DNA of 10,925 bases from Thermofilum sp. (GCA_020832965.1 JAJHRM010000069.1:1-10925), one strand, 5' to 3'; shown: positions 1 to 6,388, numbered from the stretch's first letter. Made by a program: numbers and translations. The notes: a model not told the origin generated them from the sequence alone.

Positions 1-1
1 C

Positions 2-673
2 AGCGCGGCCGGCATCCCCGCACCAAGCGGTACTGCAGTTAGCTGTGTTCTGAAGACCAAGTACCCCGACAAGGTGGTAATACCCATATTCATACTGAAC
101 TACAAGGGTCCCGTAGAGGTGGGAGCCCTAGCACTGGCTGCTGAAGCTGTAGGTTTGGATGGCATAGCAATGACTATGGGTGATGAGCCTAAATACGGGG
201 ACCCCCTAGGTCCAAAGTACTGGAAGAGGACGGAGGACGCCAGGGATTTCTTGAGGAAAGAGGTCAAGCTAAAGACCCTGAAGCTCGGATGCCTCCTATC
301 ACCGAGACCCTGGAGGGAGAGGTACGGCACAAAGGAATTTAGCGCGAGGGATATGGTTGAGAGAGTGAAGACGGGGTGGGACTTCGCGTTCTTCATGAGG
401 CTCACCCAGGAGACCCTGCCAGCACTTGCAGAGGTATCTAGAGAGCTCAAAAGCGCAAACATACCTCTATACACGTACTTCCTAATCGAGACCCCCCGCA
501 ACGTGGAGATATTGAGGAGGATTGGCTGGAGCCCCACAACAACGATCGACAAAGCTGTTGAGTTTGCTGAGAAGCTTGAAGGCCTAGTTGACGGAATCAT
601 AGCAACGTGCGCAGGGGATTACCAGGGAGACCTGGAGCTCTTAAAGGCGCTACAGAGGGTCAGGGGGAAGTAG
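2..673 (+). CDS. MetF-like methylenetetrahydropterin reductase (5'-truncated by window edge)
   Basis: The frame is open from the first bases, so the gene starts upstream and about 223 residues are visible. Sequence seen: an early GIPAPSGTAVS segment, then VVIPIFILNYKGP, then GLDGIAMTMGDEP, later FFMRLTQETLP. These line up in order with the TIM-barrel strands of methylenetetrahydrofolate reductase (MTHFR family: small-molecule pterin contact, HLTCRDRN strand, LALRGDPP strand, FFVTQ strand). The family reduces the methylene group on a reduced pterin to methyl using flavin and NAD(P)H or a partner protein. It is not the F420-dependent Mer (luciferase-like) family. An MtdB gene follows after 8 bp, so the likely substrate is methylene-tetrahydromethanopterin or a related archaeal pterin; that is inference. 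No MetV/zinc-domain partner is visible in the window. The family call is good; the exact cofactor and electron donor are unknown. Confidence 0.8.
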   Translation, partial: SAAGIPAPSGTAVSCVLKTKYPDKVVIPIFILNYKGPVEVGALALAAEAVGLDGIAMTMGDEPKYGDPLGPKYWKRTEDARDFLRKEVKLKTLKLGCLLSPRPWRERYGTKEFSARDMVERVKTGWDFAFFMRLTQETLPALAEVSRELKSANIPLYTYFLIETPRNVEILRRIGWSPTTTIDKAVEFAEKLEGLVDGIIATCAGDYQGDLELLKALQRVRGK

Positions 674-681
674 GTGGAACA

Positions 682-1599
682 GTGTCTGAGCTGAAGTTTA
701 GACCCGTATTCGCATTCCTCGACACCGACAAGCACGCAAGCCCATTCGACATACTCATGACGATAGACCTTGTACCCGACGTCGTAGTGCTCAAGTACGA
801 AAACGTAACCCCGGAAGACGTCGAGAAAATAGTCTACGATGCCCTGTTCCCCAGAGGTCCGAAGGGAGTAAAGTACACCAAGATCTTCGTCAACGGGAGC
901 AAACTGGAAACCGTAAACGCCATCGTCGAGAAGATAAAGAAGTGCATGTTCCCGCCGTTTGAACTCTCCGTGATCGTTGACCCAAGAGGCTCCTACACGA
1001 CGGCTAGTGCGGCAGTGGTAAAAACCCTCGAAGTGATGCAGAAACTTGGCTTAGGCACGATAGAGGGTAAAAACGCCACAATACTGGCCGGCACGGGTCC
1101 TGTGGGGGTTGCAGCTACATGGCTCTACGCAGCTGAGAGGGCCGCAAAGGTTACCGTAACCTCGAGAGAACTTGCAAGAGCTCAGAACGTAGCATCTAGG
1201 GTCAACGAGGAGCTAAAGACGGACGTTGTAAAGCCTTTCCAAGCCAGGACCCCGGAGGACGTGGGGAGGGCTATAGAGGATGCGGATATAGTCCTCGCTA
1301 CGGGCGCACCAGGAGTACAACTCTTACCGCTAAACATCCTGAAAGCGCATGGAAGAAAAGTGAAAGTGGTCGCAGACTGCAACGCAGTCCCACCCTACGG
1401 CGTAGAGGGTCTCGAACCGAAGTGGGATGGAAAGGAAGTTGTACCTGGGGTGTACGGGGTAGGCGCACTAGCCATAGGCACACTTAAAAACAAAATCGAG
1501 GCGGAGCTAATCAAGAAAGCCCTGCAGGAACCAAAGGGCATATTCGACTTCAGGGCAGCCTACGAAATAGGTAAAGCAATGCTCCCGCCCGCTAAGTAA
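682..1599 (+). CDS. mtdB: NAD(P)-dependent methylene-tetrahydromethanopterin dehydrogenase (MtdB type)
   Basis: The protein has 305 residues, close to the usual 285-300 of MtdA/MtdB. An N-terminal pterin-binding domain (about 1-100) opens with FAFLDTDKHASPFD, as in MtdB. It is followed by DPRGSYTTASA (100-110), matching the conserved DSNGSNTTAAA-type segment. A Rossmann domain carries AGTGPVG (136-142), and TSREL (160-164) sits after the second strand, which would suit NADP(H). The C-terminal GVGALAIGTLKNK matches the family's GALGIGGLK segment. It oxidises methylene-H4MPT to methenyl-H4MPT, or the reverse, in the cytoplasm. I chose the GTG at 682 over the upstream GTG at 607: it has GGTGG four bases ahead, starts right after the MetF-like stop, and gives the family-length N terminus. 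It is cotranscribed with the MetF-like gene. Confidence 0.93.
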   Translation: MSELKFRPVFAFLDTDKHASPFDILMTIDLVPDVVVLKYENVTPEDVEKIVYDALFPRGPKGVKYTKIFVNGSKLETVNAIVEKIKKCMFPPFELSVIVDPRGSYTTASAAVVKTLEVMQKLGLGTIEGKNATILAGTGPVGVAATWLYAAERAAKVTVTSRELARAQNVASRVNEELKTDVVKPFQARTPEDVGRAIEDADIVLATGAPGVQLLPLNILKAHGRKVKVVADCNAVPPYGVEGLEPKWDGKEVVPGVYGVGALAIGTLKNKIEAELIKKALQEPKGIFDFRAAYEIGKAMLPPAK

Positions 1600-1611
1600 G
1601 ACTTTTACGAA

Positions 1612-1626
1612 CTCTTCTCTTTTTTC
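1612..1626 (+). terminator. Pyrimidine-rich archaeal terminator after mtdB
   Basis: A pyrimidine tract ending in six T (1620-1625) lies 12-27 bases after the mtdB stop. Archaeal RNA polymerase terminates on such T tracts without a hairpin. It is followed at once by the GC palindrome cagcgcgcgctg (1626-1637). Confidence 0.5.
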
Positions 1627-1666
1627 AGCGCGCGCTGTCGCGCTCACTCCGTATATAGATCAGTCT

Positions 1667-1705
1667 GCCCCACTTAACCACTTAATGCTTAAGTAAAGGT
1701 GGGGC
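1667..1705. repeat. Imperfect inverted repeat (hairpin)
   Basis: GCCCCAC (1667-1673) pairs with GTGGGGC (1699-1705), and ACTTAA (1680-1685) pairs with TTAAGT (1689-1694) around a TGC loop, with an asymmetric internal loop between the two stems. It lies between mtdB and the nucleotidyltransferase remnant. No T run follows on the plus strand, so it is not a typical terminator. It could be the end of a vanished mobile element or an RNA structure. Confidence 0.5.
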
Positions 1706-1737
1706 CGTGTTTAAGATTACCAAATCCACCCTATCCC

Positions 1738-1929
1738 CTAGGATTTCAGATAACCTATTGATAGGTAGTAATCAAGCAGATTTTCAGGAGTCGATGAAAG
1801 CAAGACGTCACTACCCTCTTTATCAGTCCCCCTAGCCTTAGAGCCGAATAGGTAAGCAACTAATACTCTCTGCCAATCAAGGTCATCATCAAATACCCTT
1901 CTTAATGCCTCTATAACCTCCTCCCGCAT
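1738..1929 (-). pseudogene. Fragment of MNT-type nucleotidyltransferase (MntA-antitoxin-like), broken at the active site
   Basis: The 63 codons from the ATG at 1927-1929 have GGTG a few bases upstream on the minus strand; an in-frame GTG sits at 1933-1935. The protein reads MREEVIEALRRVF, then LVAYLFGSKARGTDKEGSDV, the start of a minimal nucleotidyltransferase domain. The hallmark is GS-x(n)-SDxD, but here SDV runs into LLSSTPENLL, so the second catalytic aspartate and the remaining domain are missing. Intact MNT proteins are usually 95-140 residues and often pair with a HEPN toxin (type VII toxin-antitoxin). No HEPN gene is visible here. I infer a decayed remnant with an internal deletion after the SDV codons. 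Catalytic activity is very unlikely. Confidence 0.6.
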
Positions 1930-1942
1930 CTTCACACCATCC

Positions 1943-1954
1943 TAGCGCGCGCCA
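1943..1954 (+). repeat. GC-alternating element tagcgcgcgcca
   Basis: This is one of four copies of TAGCGCGCG in the window (others at 7148-7156 on plus, 2364-2372 and 7935-7943 on minus). This copy shares all 12 bases with the complement of 7932-7943. It lies just upstream of the nucleotidyltransferase fragment, 16 bases before a run of nine T. Confidence 0.6.
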
Positions 1955-1968
1955 CCCGTTCCCCCGTC

Positions 1969-1977
1969 TTTTTTTTT
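1969..1977 (+). terminator. Run of nine T in the intergenic region
   Basis: A T9 tract preceded by a C-rich stretch. On the plus strand it could stop read-through from the mtdB side before the next promoter. No gene ends right before it, so its job is uncertain. Confidence 0.3.
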
Positions 1978-2063
1978 CACAGGGTTATGGTTTTAACCTC
2001 GCTGGGCGCGGCTATAAAGCTTTTCGTTGTGATGCGTTCTGCAGTAGTACATAAAGTAATATA

Positions 2064-2084
2064 TGGGATCACGGTCTGGGATCA
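2064..2084 (+). promoter_or_regulatory. Direct repeat TGGGATCA x2 upstream of TATA box (candidate operator or activator site)
   Basis: TGGGATCA occurs at 2064-2071 and again at 2077-2084, 13 bp apart, and ends exactly where the AT-rich TATA region begins. That position, at the BRE and upstream activator zone, suits a transcription factor touching the same DNA face at roughly one helical turn. The regulator is unknown. Confidence 0.45.
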
Positions 2085-2098
2085 TAAATTTTTAATAC
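2085..2098 (+). promoter_or_regulatory. TATA-box promoter of the corrinoid protein remnant
   Basis: The AT-only core aaatttttaa lies about 40 bp before the chosen ATG at 2133. Transcription would start near 2117, leaving a 15-base leader that contains the ribosome binding site GGTGA (2122-2126). Confidence 0.5.
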
Positions 2099-2132
2099 TT
2101 TTGCTCTCTCCATATTATTGCTGGTGAAAGAC

Positions 2133-2378
2133 ATGTCTGCCTCCGAGGAGCTTGTAAGCGCCATTGTTAACCTTGATGAGAGGAGGGCTGTCGAGACGAC
2201 TAAGAGGCGTTTGGAGGCTGGCGAAGATCCTCTCAGAATATTGGAGGATTTGACTAAGGCTGCCAACGTTATTGGTGAGAAGTATGAGAGGGGTGAGCTC
2301 TTCATCGCCGACCTCGTTATGGCTGGCGAGATACTTAAGGAGGTTTCTGACCCCGTGAGAGCGCGCGCGCTAAGATAA
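2133..2378 (+). pseudogene. Truncated methyltransferase corrinoid protein (N-terminal cap domain only)
   Basis: The 81 codons match the helical cap domain of MtaC/MtbC/MttC-type corrinoid proteins: repeated short helices ending in the typical KYERGELFIADLVMAGEILKE pattern (K/R-F-E-x-G-x-x-F-I-P-x-L in the family). Intact proteins are about 210-220 residues, with a B12-binding Rossmann domain bearing DxHxxG after the cap. Here the frame leaves the family pattern after ILKEVSDP, crosses the (GC)5 tract at 2361-2370 and stops at 2376. The cobalamin-binding half is therefore absent, and the protein cannot carry corrinoid by the known mechanism. The ATG at 2133 has GGTGA six bases upstream; a TTG at 2118 is the alternative. 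Intact, it would have shuttled a methyl group from a substrate methyltransferase to a UroD-type methyltransferase, whose remnant follows. Confidence 0.75.
2364..2372 (-). repeat. TAGCGCGCG copy at the corrinoid/UroD junction
   Basis: The plus strand reads agcgcgcgcgct (2360-2371), a perfect palindrome and the longest CG alternation in the window. It lies precisely between the last corrinoid-protein residues and the first UroD-like residues. Confidence 0.6.
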
Positions 2379-2410
2379 CAGCATTCCAAGCTCAGCTCTT
2401 TACAGAACTT

Positions 2411-3061
2411 ATGAAGAAAGGCAATATAGCATTTCCATTGACAAATGCATATACTCCGGCAGATGTGATTGGGGACTTCCTCAGGCATCCGACAGGTGCC
2501 ATGCTAGATATCAGGAGATACCCAGAGGACTTTAAAATGGCGTGTGAAGTGCTTGTGGAGTATATTCTCAAGGTAGCTACAGCTGTACCACCAATGCCAC
2601 CACTCACACAGTTCTTCATACCGCTTCACCTCAATGAAATGCTACCCCCAAAGCTATACAATGAGTTTTACTGGCCTTACCTAAAGAAAATAACTGAGAC
2701 TCTTGTTGCAAAGGGCTATAAGGGGTTTATATTCTTTGAAGGGGATCACCTGCCTCATGTAGAAACGATACTCGAGCTACCGAAGGGCTGGGGCATCGCA
2801 TGGTTTGAGAGGCCCAGAGACTTCATAAAGGTTTGGGAAACATTAAAAGGACATACCACAGTAATGGGAGGAGTACCACCATCCCTGATTGCAGGTGGCA
2901 CTCCTGAGAAGATAGATGAATACATAAAGAATTTACTGAGCAAGATAAAGCCTGAAGGAGGCTTCATTTTATCACCTGGAGTAAATGAGCTGCCAGCTGG
3001 GACACCTGTAGCTAACGTAAGGGCATATATTAACGCAGCACTTAAGTATGGCGTATATTAG
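2411..3061 (+). pseudogene. UroD-family methyltransferase, N-terminally truncated (MtaA/MtbA-like)
   Basis: From the ATG at 2411 there are 216 residues, but the frame is open and family-like back to about 2378 (TAFQAQLFTELMKKG). Seen in order: YTPADVIGDFLR, FFEGDHLPHVETILELPKG, TTVMGGVPPSLIAGGTPEKI and GGFILSPGVNELPAGTP. These are strands of the uroporphyrinogen decarboxylase barrel as used by cobamide:coenzyme methyltransferases. The family normally has about 340 residues, so roughly the first 110-130 are missing. The zinc ligands of MtaA/MtbA (HxC and a later Cys in the APGC segment) are not here: GDHLPH and SPGVNE stand instead. So either the fragment is from a zinc-free UroD subfamily or it is inactive. 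It lies directly after the corrinoid cap and was probably once a separate downstream gene of the same methyltransferase operon. It may still be translated. Confidence 0.7.
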
Positions 3062-3143
3062 CGGGCGAAACCTAGCTCTAGAAGCCCTTGAGAGAAGTGC
3101 TCCCCGACGCCAGTTACCCGCACAAGATCCTGTGAACACAAAA

Positions 3144-3156
3144 TTTTTTATTTTTT
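3144..3156 (+). terminator. Double T-run terminator in the convergent gap
   Basis: Two T6 runs separated by one A lie in a strongly AT-rich stretch (about 3139-3175) between the UroD-like fragment and the oppositely transcribed mfnD. The 215-bp gap (3062-3276) otherwise shows no gene. Confidence 0.5.
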
Positions 3157-3239
3157 ATAAATTTACAAATATATTCTCACCTAATTTCTTAGTCTAGTTC
3201 TCTAATAGCAGTCACTTAGCAATCGACTTGCATTTTAAT

Positions 3240-3261
3240 CTTCCCATCAATGGTTGGGAAG
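3240..3261 (-). terminator. Hairpin 16 bp past the mfnD stop
   Basis: CTTCCCA (3240-3246) pairs with TGGGAAG (3255-3261) around an 8-base loop, just downstream of mfnD on the minus strand. No T run follows it, so it may protect the 3' end rather than terminate transcription. Confidence 0.3.
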
Positions 3262-3276
3262 TAGAGGAGTAACTAG

Positions 3277-4437
3277 CTAAAGAACATGAGTGAGATCGTA
3301 CACCATCCGGGTTGCGGGCAGGAGCATTGCTACCCTGTCTAAAATGCTATCTCCTGCGCGTGCTCTGCCGATTAGGATGGTGCGTGTAGAGCCCTCTACA
3401 TTTATGCTCCTCTCGTTAGCAAGTGCTGGAACGGCTCTGTCCAGCACAAGGTAGTAAGCGTAATCGCTCACCACTTCTCCCAGAAAGCATGGCTTACCTA
3501 GATCCTGGTGGCCACTCACAGAACTGACCAAGAATTCACCTAGCCGCGGGAAGACCTCGTAAATACCAACAATGGAGGTCGTAGCTCTCGGGTTAACCTC
3601 GATGACATGCATGCCTCCATCGCTCCACACAACATCTAAGCCAATATAGCCTCTAAGCGTGGGGTGGCACTCGAAGAGCTTGCTGAGAGCCGCCTCTGCC
3701 TCTCCCCTAAACGTGCTACTTCTGATGGGCAGCACTCCCCCGACGTACCTAAGCCTGCTACCATCTAGGGCTATCAGCTGCAAGTTTAAAGAGTAGAGCA
3801 GGTAACCACTCCTACCGTAGATAACTGACACGCTTCCATGCACACCACTAACATACTCCTGAACCAAGGCTCTACCACTCGGATCGCACTTCGCAGCCTC
3901 GCGCGCAAGCCGCACAGCGTCACCCTCGTCCTCAGCGAAGTAAACACACTCAGACCCAGCTAGAAGGGCTGGCTTTACTACGTATGGCGGGTTCAGCTCA
4001 CTCACGCACGCACGGTCAATAACCGGGCCCTTCACTAGCACGGTTTCCGGTGTTTTAACCCCGCATCTTTTAAGGGCAAGGAATGTGCTGAACTTGTCCG
4101 AGAAAGTCTCCACCAGTGGGTGTGGAGGACCCAAGAGACTGCTACCCACAATCTTAGATAACCTGATAAGCTCCAGTGGAGGGGCGACAAGCACTACCCA
4201 GTCGAAGCTCTCCCTCGCACGCTCTAAGCAGCGGTGGAAGTCACCCTCGTCACCTACCACCACTACTTTATTCCAGGGCACCTTGGGGGCTCTACTGCTA
4301 ATGGTTAAGTAGGCCTCACAGCCGGCCGTGCTCAGCGACCTGGCAAGCGTAATAGCCATAGCGTAGGCTTCTGGCAATAAGTCAAGGTAGCGGCTCTGAT
4401 ACACACTTAACACGTACTCAGACACAAGGATTTTCAC
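3277..4437 (-). CDS. mfnD: Tyramine--L-glutamate ligase, ATP-grasp (methanofuran biosynthesis)
   Basis: 386 residues, close to methanogen MfnD. MfnD joins the gamma-carboxyl of glutamate to tyramine with ATP, giving gamma-glutamyltyramine, the side chain precursor of methanofuran. The protein shows the ATP-grasp order: an N-terminal alpha/beta domain (1-110), SDKFSTFLALKRCGVKTPET (113-132), the nucleotide-binding lysine in PYVVKPALLAGSE (151-163), QEYVSG (193-198) with a downstream Gly-rich strand, and the Mg-binding signature HVIEVNPRATTSIVG (277-291), with E280 and N282. The INPRxTTS form of the last motif is typical of MfnD. A GTG start is chosen, with GGTG six bases upstream. It lies 34 bp after the HisA-like gene and is probably cotranscribed with it. 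The enzyme acts in the cytoplasm. Confidence 0.88.
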   Translation of the reverse strand: MKILVSEYVLSVYQSRYLDLLPEAYAMAITLARSLSTAGCEAYLTISSRAPKVPWNKVVVVGDEGDFHRCLERARESFDWVVLVAPPLELIRLSKIVGSSLLGPPHPLVETFSDKFSTFLALKRCGVKTPETVLVKGPVIDRACVSELNPPYVVKPALLAGSECVYFAEDEGDAVRLAREAAKCDPSGRALVQEYVSGVHGSVSVIYGRSGYLLYSLNLQLIALDGSRLRYVGGVLPIRSSTFRGEAEAALSKLFECHPTLRGYIGLDVVWSDGGMHVIEVNPRATTSIVGIYEVFPRLGEFLVSSVSGHQDLGKPCFLGEVVSDYAYYLVLDRAVPALANERSINVEGSTRTILIGRARAGDSILDRVAMLLPATRMVYDLTHVL

Positions 4438-4471
4438 AGCTTACACCGCAAAAGTTTGACCCCAGAGAACT

Positions 4472-5149
4472 TCAATATAGTGGTCTGCGTATGACCCCCT
4501 TATGTATCGCTGTGGCCACCAGGACCCCGGCCACCCCCAGGCTTTTCAAATACAGTACATCGTTTTCATCCCTGACGCCTCCCCCCACGACGAGTTTTCC
4601 GGGGAAGCACTCAGCCAGCTTCGAGGCAACAACCCTATTCACCCCAGACTCCGTACCAACTCTGCTTAGATCGATGACAAGGATCTTCTTCAACTCCGCT
4701 GCTTTGAAAAGCTCGAGGACTTTCTCTACCTTTTCACTAGCGTTTCTGAACGTTACCTCGTCTCCACGCATATCCAAGCTCACCGCTCTCCCACTGAGAA
4801 AACCCACCTCTCCAGGGTACTCCACGTACTCTGTTCCGATAACGTACGTCACTTCATTGGAATCAGCGAGGCTTAAGCCTCTCCTCCCAACGTCAGCTAG
4901 CACTCTAAAATTCAGCGCCACCGCCGTGCGAACTACGCTGCTGTTGTCCCCCCTACCCATAATAGCGTCCAAGTCAGCTATGTAGACAGACGTGAAACCC
5001 ATGCTTTTGAGACTGCTAAGAATGGGGTACGGGTGAGGCACACCCGACAACACGCTACCCTTTAGGGGTTTGTACTCCTCTCTGCGGCCCGCAACTGCGT
5101 GGACAACTAAACCATCCATAACGTCTAGGACGGGAATCACCTCCACCAA
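4472..5149 (-). CDS. HisA/HisF-family TIM-barrel protein of the methanofuran cluster, function unknown
   Basis: 225 residues from a TTG start. The protein begins VEVIPVLDVMDGLVVHAVAG, then VYIADLDAIMG (55-65), VIDLSRVGTESGVN (158-171), VVGGGVRDENDV (187-198) and GVLVATAIHKG (208-218). These match HisA/HisF strands: the acid after strand 1 (D9), the acid after strand 5 (D160) and the two phosphate-binding loops are kept. It belongs to the HisA-related group found beside C1 and methanofuran genes in methanogens and methylotrophs. The lack of any his gene nearby argues against histidine synthesis. A longer open frame reaches 5470, but it would run through the TATA box (5183-5190) and overlap the start of the divergent mfnF. 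GGTGAG six bases before the TTG fixes the start; GTG at 5146 is an alternative. Its substrate is probably a phosphorylated small molecule (inference). Confidence 0.78.
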   Translation of the reverse strand: MVEVIPVLDVMDGLVVHAVAGRREEYKPLKGSVLSGVPHPYPILSSLKSMGFTSVYIADLDAIMGRGDNSSVVRTAVALNFRVLADVGRRGLSLADSNEVTYVIGTEYVEYPGEVGFLSGRAVSLDMRGDEVTFRNASEKVEKVLELFKAAELKKILVIDLSRVGTESGVNRVVASKLAECFPGKLVVGGGVRDENDVLYLKSLGVAGVLVATAIHKGVIRRPLY

Positions 5150-5182
5150 GCAATGCTCACCAAGATTTGCTACTGCAATGAC

Positions 5183-5190
5183 TTTTAAAT
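5183..5190 (-). promoter_or_regulatory. TATA box of the hisA-like/mfnD operon
   Basis: TTTTAAAT on plus reads ATTTAAAA on minus. It lies about 38 bp ahead of the TTG start, predicting a leader of roughly 12 bases that holds the GGTGAG ribosome site (5156-5161). It excludes the upstream ATG codons as starts. Confidence 0.55.
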
Positions 5191-5255
5191 GCATAGATCT
5201 TCTCGGCATTTCGGTAGCAGCGGGGAACTGCGCGTGGATACGCTTAAATCCCTGC

Positions 5256-5261
5256 TTTAAA
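5256..5261 (+). promoter_or_regulatory. TATA box of the mfnF-mfnE operon
   Basis: TTTAAA lies 42 bp before the mfnF ATG, predicting a leader of about 18 bases. A similar TTAAA lies at 5244-5248. With the opposite box at 5183-5190 this makes a compact divergent promoter of 153 bp between the two methanofuran operons. Confidence 0.5.
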
Positions 5262-5302
5262 CTGCTTACGGGATGGAAGCTGCGCCAGCTTGATGATTCG
5301 TA

Positions 5303-6388
5303 ATGAATATACTGGGACTCGACATAGGGGGAGCTAACGTTAAAGCGGTTAACACCATGCTCACTCCCAGCGGGAAGGGTGTAAACCTTACTGGAGTAGT
5401 GCGTAGGTATCACCCGCTGTGGCTGCGGGGAGTAGAGTCTTTGAGACTCCTCCTCAAGGAAATTAAGCAAGAGTTCTCCCTAAAGCCAGGGGAGTACTAT
5501 GTGGGGGTAACGATGACCGCGGAGCTGTCCGACGTGTTTAAAACGAAGCATGAGGGGGTAAAGACAATAGTAGAGGTTGTAGACGACGTGTACGGTGATG
5601 CTAGGGGGGTGCACTACGTATCTGCAGACATGGAGCTGGTGAGTTCTCCCGAGGCCTCAAGAAGCTACCTGAAAATTGCCGCAGCTAACTGGGCTGCCAG
5701 CGCGTGGCTACTGAAGCACAAGTGCCTAGAGTGGGGTATGCGCGACGCGCTATTCATAGACATCGGCAGCACGACGACAACAATAATACCTATGGTTGAT
5801 TGCAGCGTGAGGGTTAGAGGCTACACTGATCCCGAGAAACTGGTCTGCGGCGAACTTGTCTACACGGGTGTGCTTAGAGGCAACGTAGCCGCGCTAGTGG
5901 ACCGGGTTCCATACAAGGGTTTCTATGCTCGAGTGTCTTCAGAGAGGTTCTCTCTGATGGGGGACGTCCACCTACTGCTGGGACACATCAGTAGCGAGGA
6001 ATACACCACTGAAACAGCTGACGGGAGGGGGACGACCCTGGAGGAGGCTGTGCAGAGGATAGCCCGCGTGCCCTGCGCTGACTCCGACATGGTCAGCTTT
6101 GAGGAAGCGGTGGAGATGGCGCGGTACATATACGAGAGGCAGGTCTTCGCAGTGTTTGAGGCGTTAATGCAGGTTAGGTCGTGGCTTGCATCGCAAGGTG
6201 TTAGGCTGGACGAGTTCACTGCCATAACTGCTGGCTTAGGCGAGTTCTTGGCGGCGGAGGCAAGCAGGAGGGCTGGTTTCAGAAGGATAGTGAGCATCAA
6301 CGAGCTTGTAGGCGAGAAAGTGGCAAGCGTGCTGCCATCCTACGCCTCAGCACTAATGGTGCTCAACAGGGTGGTTAGCCGTGGGTAA
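5303..6388 (+). CDS. mfnF: MfnF: gamma-glutamyltyramine/aminomethylfuran condensing enzyme (ASKHA fold)
   Basis: 361 residues; methanogen MfnF is about 330-350. MfnF couples (5-(aminomethyl)furan-3-yl)methyl diphosphate with gamma-glutamyltyramine, releasing diphosphate and forming the core of methanofuran. Seen: the actin/hexokinase-type phosphate-1 motif LGLDIGGANVKA (4-15), the family-specific TMTAELSDVFKTKHEGV (70-86), a second Gly-rich motif FIDIGSTTTTIIPM (151-164), GELVYTGVLRGN (183-194), GDVHLLLGHIS (220-230) and TADGRG (238-243). All match the hydantoinase A-like MfnF family. The ATG at 5303 directly precedes DIGGAN, as in homologues, and no strong ribosome site is visible. The stop overlaps the mfnE start by 8 bases, so translation is probably coupled. 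Confidence 0.9.
   Translation: MNILGLDIGGANVKAVNTMLTPSGKGVNLTGVVRRYHPLWLRGVESLRLLLKEIKQEFSLKPGEYYVGVTMTAELSDVFKTKHEGVKTIVEVVDDVYGDARGVHYVSADMELVSSPEASRSYLKIAAANWAASAWLLKHKCLEWGMRDALFIDIGSTTTTIIPMVDCSVRVRGYTDPEKLVCGELVYTGVLRGNVAALVDRVPYKGFYARVSSERFSLMGDVHLLLGHISSEEYTTETADGRGTTLEEAVQRIARVPCADSDMVSFEEAVEMARYIYERQVFAVFEALMQVRSWLASQGVRLDEFTAITAGLGEFLAAEASRRAGFRRIVSINELVGEKVASVLPSYASALMVLNRVVSRG

Noticed and set aside
100..600. Long antisense open frame opposite the MetF-like gene
   Set aside because: Serine/proline-rich shadow of a well-recognised gene, with no domain pattern. The same applies to the antisense frames inside mtdB, mfnD, mfnF, mfnE, mfnB and the CitG-like gene.
607..681. Upstream GTG at 607 as the mtdB start
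   Set aside because: The extra 25 residues lie in another frame of the MetF-like gene, have no family match, and the GTG at 682 has a proper GGTGG site.
1600..2117. tRNA or other structured RNA in the long gap
   Set aside because: I found no T-loop GGTTCRA sequence or cloverleaf. Only the 1667-1705 hairpin and short palindromes are present.
3139..3175. AT-rich stretch as a replication origin
   Set aside because: It is a single short tract in a convergent gap, without ORB-like repeats or a cdc6/orc1 neighbour. Terminator T runs explain it.
5150..5470. An N-terminal extension of about 107 residues for the HisA-like protein
   Set aside because: It would cross the minus-strand TATA box at 5183-5190 and overlap the divergent mfnF coding start. 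The HisA fold begins just after the TTG at 5147-5149.
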